Shown piece by piece: positions 1-6,264 of a stretch of DNA of 7,363 bases (position 1 is its first letter; each line of letters starts with the position of its first letter). The DNA is taken from NCBI GenBank assembly GCA_030452275.1, contig JAKDMR010000093.1, positions 1-7,363 on the forward strand, written 5' to 3'. The notes under the pieces are model-generated. The model did not search any database and was not told the DNA's origin. It was given only the letters and a program-made list of their open reading frames with translations. This stretch comes from Candidatus Nitrosocosmicus sp. (GTDB taxonomy: Archaea; Thermoproteota; Nitrososphaeria; Nitrososphaerales; Nitrososphaeraceae). The translations under genes and the position numbers were made by a program.

Positions 1-36
1 TTAATATTAGAGAATTATGTCTCATTAAACATTAAA
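1..36 (+). promoter_or_regulatory. Probable promoter/leader of the double-SDR reductase gene
   Basis: The first bases hold an AT-rich TATA-like stretch (TTAATATTA, about 1-9). Its centre lies roughly 30 nt before the ATG at 37, about where an archaeal TATA box sits for a leaderless or very short-leader mRNA. No Shine-Dalgarno sequence precedes the ATG, which follows an A/T-rich run. The box is cut close by the window edge, so any BRE element cannot be seen and the call is weak. Confidence 0.35.
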
Positions 37-1812
37 ATGAATAAGTCCGACAAAACAATACTTGTTACTGGAAGTGGAACAGGGATTGGTCAAGCTGTGG
101 CTAGAAAATTTGCCAAATTAGGTTACAACATTATAATTCTAGGTAGGAGGAAAGAACCATTAATTGAAGCATCGAATATATTAAAACAAATAATCACCGA
201 TGAAAAATTTGAATCGTCTGTTACGTATTACCCAGGGGTAGATGTTTCCGATTTTGAAGCAATCAATGCGATGTTTGATAAAATTGGTACCGACTTTGGT
301 CATATTGATATTATTGTAAATAATGCAGGAGTTTCTGGTCCAGTAAAGATTTTTACTAATTCAAATTACCAAGAGTTTAAAGATTGTGTTTCAATCCACC
401 TTACTGGTACTTTTTGGACAAGCATTAAAGGATTAGAAGTTCTCAGTAGTACGGGCAAGATTATTACTATCTCCACCTTTTTCACGGAGGAGAACAAATA
501 TGAGCAGAGGCCCTACAGGTTTAGAACACCATACACCGCAGCACAGGGTGCAAAGAATAGACTATCCGAGTGTCTTGCATGGGAATTAGTCGATAAAGGT
601 ATCAAAGCTGTAGCAACAAATCCCGGTCCGGTCCACTCAGATAGAATATATAAAACCGTATATCCTAAAGCTGCGGCTGAATTTCTAAGGGTTGGAGGTT
701 TTGGTGGTTTGAGTCACAAGCAAATCGAAGAGATTTCAGCCGCTTTATTACCATATTTAGGTGATGAACCCGAAAAAATCGAAAATGAATCGAAGAAGGT
801 AGCGACTTCATTAGTTGAAAAATACAATGATCTGGATTCTACCGCGACCCAGAGCCTGGCAAAGGAACTTTTGGCAAAGATCCAAGAAATTGCTGAAAAG
901 GTGCAGAACAATACTAAGAAAATGATCGTAGATAGTGAATTCTTATCTCAGGATGATGTAGCTGAGATGGTACTTACTGTAGCAGGCGATGAAATGAGCA
1001 AGTTATTAAACGGAAAAGTCATTCCAAATGACAGGGTTTTCTACCCCGTAAAGCCAATAGTTGAAAGGACTATAGAAATTGAGCATGACAAATCCTTGGA
1101 AAATAAAACAATTTTAATTACCACGACTTCTACAGATGAAAAATTGCTGAATTTTATCAAGAAAATCGCAACGAAGATCAATGGCCTAAACGTAAAGCAA
1201 TTAATTGTCCTTACACACACCGATGAACAATCGCCGGACATGGGCAAGATGTTTGAAGGATTTCATCATCACGCTATTGACCTAGGAGACGAGAACAGAG
1301 TCAAAAAGATTTTCAATACAATTAATTCACGATATGGGCGAGCAGATTCAGTCATACATTTTACTGGTAGTTACGATTATGATACTAAACTAACTTCGCT
1401 TGATCGTAAGCAATGGGACAACTTGGTGAATAAATTCGTCAATATTCCACACCTAGTAACATCCGAATCCGTCTTATCAATGACTACCCCCCAAGCGTTA
1501 GAAGACCCTTCGTTGTTTAAAGGATCTATGGGAAACATAGTAATAGTTGGTCCTAATTCACCTATTGGGAAGAAGATCGGTGGGGAGGTCCGTGCAAGAT
1601 CAGAAGTTTTTAGGGGGGCACTAAGACCATACATCACTACAGCCAACCAAGAACTTCATGATGTATTGAATTCCGAAATAAACTTGACTTTGGTACTACC
1701 AGGTAACATGAATGGTGATTTACCCGACAATGACAAACTCGAAAAAGCATTGATAGGTTTGAGCTCTCAAGACGCTCAAAAAAATAATTTAATCTATTAC
1801 GTAGACGAATAA
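37..1812 (+). CDS. Double-SDR-domain reductase resembling one half of malonyl-CoA reductase
   Basis: A 591-residue soluble protein of two tandem Rossmann SDR units. Unit 1 (about 6-340) has the nucleotide loop TGSGTGIG (11-18), NNAG (95-98), the catalytic-type Ser146, Tyr166, and a post-catalytic NPGPVHSDR (195-203). A long helical, charged insert (about 210-310) follows. Unit 2 (about 355-585) keeps the fold pattern but lacks the glycine loop and YxxxK, so it is probably non-catalytic. Active plus degenerate SDR, the PGPV..DR motif and the helical insert are the architecture I recall for half of the bifunctional Chloroflexus malonyl-CoA reductase, most like its C-terminal half (malonyl-CoA to malonic semialdehyde, NADPH). 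This would suit the 3-hydroxypropionate/4-hydroxybutyrate cycle. Oddity: the expected YxxxK reads Y166-TAA-Q170, with Gln for Lys. The ATG at 37 puts the first beta strand at the usual place. SDR family is certain; the substrate is inferred. Confidence 0.85.
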   Translation: MNKSDKTILVTGSGTGIGQAVARKFAKLGYNIIILGRRKEPLIEASNILKQIITDEKFESSVTYYPGVDVSDFEAINAMFDKIGTDFGHIDIIVNNAGVSGPVKIFTNSNYQEFKDCVSIHLTGTFWTSIKGLEVLSSTGKIITISTFFTEENKYEQRPYRFRTPYTAAQGAKNRLSECLAWELVDKGIKAVATNPGPVHSDRIYKTVYPKAAAEFLRVGGFGGLSHKQIEEISAALLPYLGDEPEKIENESKKVATSLVEKYNDLDSTATQSLAKELLAKIQEIAEKVQNNTKKMIVDSEFLSQDDVAEMVLTVAGDEMSKLLNGKVIPNDRVFYPVKPIVERTIEIEHDKSLENKTILITTTSTDEKLLNFIKKIATKINGLNVKQLIVLTHTDEQSPDMGKMFEGFHHHAIDLGDENRVKKIFNTINSRYGRADSVIHFTGSYDYDTKLTSLDRKQWDNLVNKFVNIPHLVTSESVLSMTTPQALEDPSLFKGSMGNIVIVGPNSPIGKKIGGEVRARSEVFRGALRPYITTANQELHDVLNSEINLTLVLPGNMNGDLPDNDKLEKALIGLSSQDAQKNNLIYYVDE

Positions 1813-1819
1813 TTTTTTT
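1813..1819 (+). terminator. Oligo-T terminator after the reductase gene
   Basis: Seven consecutive T residues directly follow the TAA stop at 1810-1812. Archaeal RNA polymerases commonly terminate at such U-tracts without needing a hairpin, and none is evident here. It lies in the 13-nt gap before the convergent small membrane gene, so it would limit read-through into that gene's antisense strand. Confidence 0.55.
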
Positions 1820-1825
1820 ATTAAA

Positions 1826-2041
1826 TCAATGATGATGTTCGGTATGGTGGAGGTTATTCTTCCTCTCATACATGGCGGTCCAAAACCCAACTCCTATGGT
1901 CGCAATGCCAATAGCCATTATGAGGTAATCTACTATGAATATAGTTGCCCAAATTGAATTTAAAAGTCCAGCTATGAAGAATAGGAATCCCAGTAAGAAT
2001 ATAGACACTCCTGCTATTATTTCAGAATTTAGCATTAGCAT
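1826..2041 (-). CDS. Small two-helix membrane protein with His-rich C-terminus
   Basis: A 71-residue protein I do not recognise by name. It has two hydrophobic segments, about residues 6-28 and 32-56, so a helical hairpin in the membrane is likely. A short polar tail follows, ending in HHTEHHH (about 65-71), which could bind a transition metal or carry pH-dependent charge. The ATG at 2041 is supported by a TATA-like box (TTTATAAT on this strand, 2062-2069) centred about 25 nt upstream, implying a leaderless mRNA. A second Met at codon 3 is an alternative. It stands alone: convergent with the reductase gene and divergent from dph6. Evidence that it is real: good membrane-protein composition, a well-placed promoter, and no other gene in the interval. 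Function unknown. Confidence 0.7.
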   Translation of the reverse strand: MLMLNSEIIAGVSIFLLGFLFFIAGLLNSIWATIFIVDYLIMAIGIATIGVGFWTAMYERKNNLHHTEHHH

Positions 2042-2061
2042 AAAACTAAAAATTGCATTCT

Positions 2062-2069
2062 ATTATAAA
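2062..2069 (-). promoter_or_regulatory. TATA box of the small membrane protein gene
   Basis: Read on the minus strand this is TTTATAAT, close to the archaeal TATA consensus. Its centre (about 2065) is about 25 nt from the ATG at 2041, so transcription would start at or next to the start codon. It sits back-to-back with the dph6 promoter inside a 67-nt intergenic region. Confidence 0.55.
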
Positions 2070-2078
2070 AACTATTAG

Positions 2079-2086
2079 ATTATATC
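2079..2086 (+). promoter_or_regulatory. TATA box of the dph6-srp54-pus10 operon
   Basis: ATTATATC is a TATA-like octamer centred near 2082-2083. A start site about 26-27 nt downstream falls at about 2109, the TTG chosen as dph6 start, implying little or no leader. No Shine-Dalgarno sequence lies between. Only about 10 bp separate it from the oppositely oriented box of the small membrane protein gene. Confidence 0.5.
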
Positions 2087-2108
2087 CTGTGGCTAGTGCA
2101 CTTAATTA

Positions 2109-2795
2109 TTGAGAATGGCAGGGTTATTTTCCGGAGGTAAAGATAGCACCTATGCGATTTTTAAGACAGCTTTACAAAAACATGATGTATGTTGCATCAT
2201 GACAATGCATCCAAGTAGTGATGACAGCCTATTATTTCATTATCCAACCACCAATTTGTTGGGTAAGATTTCTAGTGTGATAGGAGTACCGGTAATTGAG
2301 CACTCTTGCAATGTAGCTGAGAAAAATTATGAAGTTAATGAGTTAACCCATTTAGTTAAGAAAGCGATAGACGAATTTTCAATTGATGGATTAGTAAACG
2401 GCTGTATATCGAGCAGATTTCAATTAGATATTTTTCAACATATTTGCGACAAACTAAATATAAGATTATTTTCACCGCTTTGGAACATTAACAGTGACTA
2501 TTACTACGAGCAGCTGTTGGATCAGGGATTTGAAATCATGATTACCCGAGTTGCAGCACTGGGATTGGATAGTAGTTGGCTCGGGAAGATAATTACAAAA
2601 AATAATTTTTCGGACCTAAAAAAATTAAGTCTTAAATATCATTTTAATATGACATTTGAAGGTGGAGAAGCTGAAACACTTGTGCTAGATTGTCCCTTAT
2701 ATAAAAAAAGGATTTACATCAAAGACCACACCATTACATGGGATGGAATCAGGGGAATGTTTGAAATATTAGATATTGATTTAATAGAAAAGTAG
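2109..2795 (+). CDS. dph6: Diphthine--ammonia ligase
   Basis: Catalyses the last step of diphthamide synthesis, the ATP-dependent amidation of diphthine on the conserved histidine of elongation factor 2, in the cytoplasm. The 228-residue protein is one adenine-nucleotide alpha-hydrolase (PP-loop) domain of normal archaeal length. It opens with the ATP pyrophosphatase motif SGGKDS (8-13), has a central NGCISSRFQ and LFSPLW segment, and ends with the family signature GGEAETLVLDCPL from residue 185. Start: TTG at 2109 gives MRMAGLFSGGKDS, matching the usual two-residue lead-in (MRVAALxSGGKDS type) and the predicted transcription start. ATG at 2115 is the alternative and removes two residues from the first strand. 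It is first gene of a run, with srp54 beginning 6 nt after its stop. Family assignment is firm; the start is moderately sure. Confidence 0.9.
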   Translation: MRMAGLFSGGKDSTYAIFKTALQKHDVCCIMTMHPSSDDSLLFHYPTTNLLGKISSVIGVPVIEHSCNVAEKNYEVNELTHLVKKAIDEFSIDGLVNGCISSRFQLDIFQHICDKLNIRLFSPLWNINSDYYYEQLLDQGFEIMITRVAALGLDSSWLGKIITKNNFSDLKKLSLKYHFNMTFEGGEAETLVLDCPLYKKRIYIKDHTITWDGIRGMFEILDIDLIEK

Positions 2796-2801
2796 AGAAC
2801 C

Positions 2802-4166
2802 ATGCTTGACAGTTTAAAAGATAATTTGAGATTGGCCTTAAAGAAAATTGTTGGGGCTTCAGACATCAATGAAGAATTGATTAATGAATTATGTAAAGAT
2901 CTCCAACGTGCATTGTTAGCTGCTGATGTAAATGTTCGATTAGTGTTAGAAATAACAAAAAATCTTAAAGAAAGATCCTTAGAAGAATCCCCTCCCAAGG
3001 GTTTGTCTAAAAAAGATCACATCATAACCATTCTATACAGCGAGCTATCAAAAATGCTGGGTTACAGTGGTGAAGCTATTAAGACTATTGATAGAAAAAA
3101 AACTGATGAAAATTTAATAAACTTCAATTCTGATAAAAAGAACATTATTTTAATGCTAGGGATACAGGGGAGTGGGAAAACTACTGTTATCGCCAAGCTA
3201 GCGAGATGGCTCTCAAAACATGGCTATAGGATCGGAGTAATCGGAGCAGACACGTGGCGACCCGGAGCACTAACCCAGTTAAAGATGAACTGTAGCAAGA
3301 TCAATGCTCTAGTCTATGGGGAGGAAGGTAACAAGGATGCCCTAGAAATAGTAAAAAATGGAATGGTTTTCTTTAACGGACAGCCAGTGGATATCATAAT
3401 CATAGATACTGCGGGGCGACACAAAGAGGAACAAGGATTGCTTGAAGAAATGCGAATTATGTATTCTATCGTTACACCTGATCAGGTGTTTCTTGTTATT
3501 GATGGAACAATTGGACAGCAGGCATACAATCAGGCAAAGATCTTCCACGAGAATGCAAAAATCAGCGGCATTATTATTACAAAATTGGACGGTACTGCCA
3601 AGGGAGGTGGGGCAATAGCTGCCTCTTCTGCCACTGGTGCAAAGGTCCTTTTCATAGGAACTGGTGAAAGAATTGATGACTTGGAGCAATTTTCCCCTAC
3701 AAGCTTTGTTGGTAGACTACTAGGAATGGGAGATATTAAGGCCCTTCTTGAGATGGCACGCAATTTAGAGATTCAATCCGATGAAAATCAAGCAAAGAGG
3801 CTTATGAGTGGCAAGATGACAATCGAAGACTTCTATGCTCAAATGGAAAACATGGGAAAAATGGGATTTCGAAATGTAATTGAGAATTTACCCGGGCTCT
3901 CAAATTTTGTAAAAGATGACCATCTTGATGTTTTACAACAAAAAATGGAGAAGTGGAGATTCATAATTCAGTCCTTCACTACTGACGAAAAAAAGAATCC
4001 AGATATTATTAACGAGGCTAGACGAAAAAGGATCGCTAGAGGTTCCGGAGTTATGGAACATGATGTTAAGGACCTTATAAAACAATATAATAATTCAAAG
4101 ACCATGATGAAGCAAGCAAAAGGCCGTCAGATGCAAGGGCTCTTAAGAAGATTTGGTCTTGGCTAG
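2802..4166 (+). CDS. srp54: Signal recognition particle 54 kDa GTPase subunit
   Basis: The protein core of archaeal SRP. It binds signal sequences emerging from the ribosome and, with 7S RNA, SRP19 and the receptor FtsY, delivers nascent chains to the Sec translocon in GTP-dependent fashion. At 454 residues it is full length. A helical N domain (about 1-95) precedes the G domain with P-loop GIQGSGKTT (120-128), DTWRPGA, DTAGRH (202-207) and TKLDGTAKGG (260-269). The methionine-rich M domain (about 320-454) binds signal peptides and SRP RNA and ends in a basic RRFGLG tail. The ATG at 2802 lies 6 nt after the dph6 stop with no clear Shine-Dalgarno, so it is probably translated by coupling or reinitiation. 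Its TAG stop is 5 nt before pus10. No unusual substitutions were seen in the GTPase motifs. Confidence 0.97.
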   Translation: MLDSLKDNLRLALKKIVGASDINEELINELCKDLQRALLAADVNVRLVLEITKNLKERSLEESPPKGLSKKDHIITILYSELSKMLGYSGEAIKTIDRKKTDENLINFNSDKKNIILMLGIQGSGKTTVIAKLARWLSKHGYRIGVIGADTWRPGALTQLKMNCSKINALVYGEEGNKDALEIVKNGMVFFNGQPVDIIIIDTAGRHKEEQGLLEEMRIMYSIVTPDQVFLVIDGTIGQQAYNQAKIFHENAKISGIIITKLDGTAKGGGAIAASSATGAKVLFIGTGERIDDLEQFSPTSFVGRLLGMGDIKALLEMARNLEIQSDENQAKRLMSGKMTIEDFYAQMENMGKMGFRNVIENLPGLSNFVKDDHLDVLQQKMEKWRFIIQSFTTDEKKNPDIINEARRKRIARGSGVMEHDVKDLIKQYNNSKTMMKQAKGRQMQGLLRRFGLG

Positions 4167-4171
4167 AAGCC

Positions 4172-5326
4172 ATGGAGAATCTGAAAACTCTGAAATTAGA
4201 AAATTCAAATCAAATACAGATACATCTCTGTAAATTTTGTTACGATAGAAACTTTTCTATGAAAAAGACATTATTGGTAAAATATTCAGTTTCTGTCAGG
4301 ATCATGAAGACTGGGATGAAAGTTTGTTATATATGTAGAAACTTTTTTCTAGGAACATTACCAACCATAGTTAATAAAATATTAAACTCAGAAATGTTTG
4401 GATTAACCACGTATATTCCTGCTATCGATATAGGAACAAGGCTTCCCTTCTTATTCTATGAGAATGAGGATCATTTACGATCTATGTTCCAAATTAAGGG
4501 AACTACAGGAATAAAAACTCAAATCAATTTATTGATCAGAGAAAAAATACAAGAAAACAAGAAATGTTATATAGATCACCTTAATCCAGAATTGAAATTC
4601 GACGTTGTTATCGACAATGACTTGAACTTTAGCATAGATTGCAAAGCCAAAGAATTCTATCTTCTTGGGAGATATGTAAAGTTAGGTAGAGGCATTGCCC
4701 AAAAAGATAAAAATTGGATGAAAAAGGATTCCCAAACCTATTGTAAATTGACAGATAAGAAAGAGAAATCCATAGAATACGCGATTCGAAAATCCGTTTG
4801 GTCAGAATATAATCCGGAAGATATGAAAATAACCTGGACCGGTAGTGAAGATAAATATAGCTTGGTTCTCGGTAGAGGGAGACCTTTCATTGTAAAAGTG
4901 ATCAATCCTAAAATAAAAGGTCCTGAGGAGAAGAAGGTATTGGAGGAGAATGTTGAATTGCATTTGAGGAAGATTAAGCATGATCAAATTGATTACTATG
5001 GAAAATATAGGATACTTGTAACAGTATTCGTTAAACTAGATAGGAAGATTCGAAATATTGGTCATTTTCAAAGTCTGATGCAAACATTAACTGGTGAAGT
5101 GACTTTCAGAGTCAAGAACCGGATAACTACAAGAAATATCTACTTTGCAAAGTTAGTAAACGCCGATGATGACAAGCTGGAAATATCATTAGACATGGAT
5201 AATGGAATTCCAATAAAACAATTTGTGGGGGGTAACGAGCCCATTAAACCTTGCCTTTCTAACATACTCGAGACAAAGTGCGAATGTATATACTTTGATA
5301 TTAATGATGTGATTCTAAATAAATGA
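4172..5326 (+). CDS. pus10: Divergent Pus10-type tRNA pseudouridine synthase (U54/U55)
   Basis: Archaeal Pus10 converts U54 and U55 in the T-loop of tRNA to pseudouridine. The 384-residue protein has an N-terminal zinc-binding part with two CxxC pairs (C20/C23 and C52/C55), a middle THUMP-like region and a C-terminal synthase domain. The catalytic loop, normally GREDVDVRMLGxGRPF, reads G224-S-E-D227-KYSLVLGRGRPF, so the catalytic-type Asp and the GRPF strand are kept but the preceding Arg is Ser. Near the C-terminus IPIKQFVGGNEPIKPCLSNIL matches the Pus10 IKEFVxGDxGRTxPSLxxLL signature, while the usual TPxRVxHRRAD segment reads NRITTRNIYFAKL. Overall fold, zinc pairs and end motif make Pus10 the best call. 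The changes may reflect lineage divergence or altered specificity. Start ATG is 5 nt after srp54, with no strong Shine-Dalgarno. Confidence 0.82.
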   Translation: MENLKTLKLENSNQIQIHLCKFCYDRNFSMKKTLLVKYSVSVRIMKTGMKVCYICRNFFLGTLPTIVNKILNSEMFGLTTYIPAIDIGTRLPFLFYENEDHLRSMFQIKGTTGIKTQINLLIREKIQENKKCYIDHLNPELKFDVVIDNDLNFSIDCKAKEFYLLGRYVKLGRGIAQKDKNWMKKDSQTYCKLTDKKEKSIEYAIRKSVWSEYNPEDMKITWTGSEDKYSLVLGRGRPFIVKVINPKIKGPEEKKVLEENVELHLRKIKHDQIDYYGKYRILVTVFVKLDRKIRNIGHFQSLMQTLTGEVTFRVKNRITTRNIYFAKLVNADDDKLEISLDMDNGIPIKQFVGGNEPIKPCLSNILETKCECIYFDINDVILNK

Positions 5327-5339
5327 TAAATGAAATAAG

Positions 5340-6026
5340 ATGAGTGTTTTTGACCCATTAGCATTAGTCAAAAAATATTTAGTAGAAAAGAAGGTTGAGG
5401 AAAGAACCTATGATCTCATCGTCGAAAGGATGAGCTTAATTGAAGAGGGAGTAAATAGGATCGAGCAGATAACCTCCATAGATTACCCCTATTATTTTAT
5501 AGAACCTAATCTGTTGATAGCGACTTCGGATATTGAGTACCAGCAATATTCCATTTTGTATGCACGGACAATTCCATTTTGTACTACCGAAAATAGAATA
5601 AAAATAGTCATCCAACTTTCCGCTCCATTGGTAATGTACGGTTTGAAAGGAACTGTACACGCTGTGCTGGCCCATGAATTTCTGCACTATTTAGATATAT
5701 TGAAAAATATAATAAATTTAGAGGTAACATCAGATAATATTTCTAATACACTGTATGAAAATTCATTTTCTGACAATGAAAAAACTCTTGATTCTAATAA
5801 AGTGTTCAAAGGAGACGCTTATCTTCAAAAGTTGATTAATAAAAAATTTGCAAATGGGTTCAATGATTCAAAATTGGACAAAAAAACGGAATTTTTTTGG
5901 ATTAAAAAAAAATTACCAATACAGAAAATCATGATTGGAGACAATTTCATAAAGCTGCCCTTTTCTGCTCTGGCCAACACAATTGTCGAGGATTCTTTAA
6001 AAAATGAAATCTTAAAATTTGGATGA
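5340..6026 (+). CDS. HExxH putative metallopeptidase-like protein, function unknown
   Basis: A 228-residue protein with no family I can name. The N-terminal third is charged and helical (about 1-45). A beta-rich middle (about 50-100) leads into a helix carrying HEFLH (112-116) followed by YLD119, the zinc-binding arrangement of zincin metallopeptidases; a third ligand is not obvious, though acidic residues follow. A low-complexity Asn/Ser/Lys stretch (about 125-165) and a short hydrophobic C-terminal part complete it. No signal peptide or convincing membrane helix is seen, so it is probably cytoplasmic. It starts 13 nt after the pus10 stop and ends the operon, 8 nt from the convergent rps27ae. 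The coding strand has homopolymer runs (A7, T7, A9 at 5880-5912) but stays open. Being last in a translation-linked operon suggests, without proof, a role in protein biogenesis or quality control. Confidence 0.75.
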   Translation: MSVFDPLALVKKYLVEKKVEERTYDLIVERMSLIEEGVNRIEQITSIDYPYYFIEPNLLIATSDIEYQQYSILYARTIPFCTTENRIKIVIQLSAPLVMYGLKGTVHAVLAHEFLHYLDILKNIINLEVTSDNISNTLYENSFSDNEKTLDSNKVFKGDAYLQKLINKKFANGFNDSKLDKKTEFFWIKKKLPIQKIMIGDNFIKLPFSALANTIVEDSLKNEILKFG

Positions 6027-6030
6027 AAAA
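6026..6030 (-). terminator. Oligo-T tract after rps27ae
   Basis: On the minus strand the sequence just past the rps27ae TAA stop reads TGCCTTTTTC, giving a T5 run four bases beyond the stop. A short U-tract of this kind is enough for many archaeal terminators. It overlaps the last base of the convergent HExxH gene, so the two transcripts probably overlap at their 3' ends. Confidence 0.35.
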
Positions 6031-6034
6031 GGCA

Positions 6035-6232
6035 TTATTGTTTTGATTTCTTAGTCTGTTCTTTTTGAAATTCAGTATAGCTGCATTTTCCACAAGTTAG
6101 TCTATCTTTATGGACCGCCATGAAAACACCCTTACCGCATCTGGGACACTCCCTTTTTGTTCTCTCAACTCTATTGTCAGTAACCTTATAAAATTTTGCC
6201 ACACTTACTTCTCCCTTTTTTTCTTTACTCAT
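6035..6232 (-). CDS. rps27ae: 30S ribosomal protein S27ae
   Basis: A small zinc-ribbon protein of the archaeal/eukaryotic 30S/40S subunit, without the ubiquitin fusion found in eukaryotes. The 65 residues are of usual archaeal length. Four cysteines in two CxxC knuckles, C29-P-R-C32 and C47-G-K-C50, bind one zinc ion. The spacing and the CPRCGxGxFMAxHxDRxxCGxC pattern are diagnostic. Basic N- and C-terminal tails would contact rRNA. It lies 32 nt downstream of rps24e in the same transcript. Its ATG at 6232 is preceded by GGGGAG, the clearest Shine-Dalgarno site in the window, as expected for a second gene in an archaeal operon. It converges on the HExxH gene. Confidence 0.95.
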   Translation of the reverse strand: MSKEKKGEVSVAKFYKVTDNRVERTKRECPRCGKGVFMAVHKDRLTCGKCSYTEFQKEQTKKSKQ

Positions 6233-6239
6233 TTCACAT

Positions 6240-6247
6240 CTCCCCTT
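6240..6247 (-). promoter_or_regulatory. Shine-Dalgarno site of rps27ae
   Basis: Minus-strand sequence AAGGGGAGATGTGAAATG puts a GGGGAG core 7-8 nt before the rps27ae ATG at 6232. It partly matches the archaeal anti-Shine-Dalgarno complement GGAGGTGA. The start codons of srp54, pus10 and the HExxH gene lack such a site, which makes this one stand out. Confidence 0.5.
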
Positions 6248-6264
6248 TGTATTGTGTTAACAAT

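Noticed and set aside
714..1646. Three minus-strand frames of 65-89 codons opposite the reductase gene
   Set aside because: They are fully contained in a clear double-SDR gene and have Ser/Phe-rich shadow composition with no family features.
3342..3763. Two minus-strand frames of 115 and 77 codons opposite srp54
   Set aside because: They lie entirely within the conserved GTPase domain of srp54, have no promoter or recognisable motif, and look like shadow frames.
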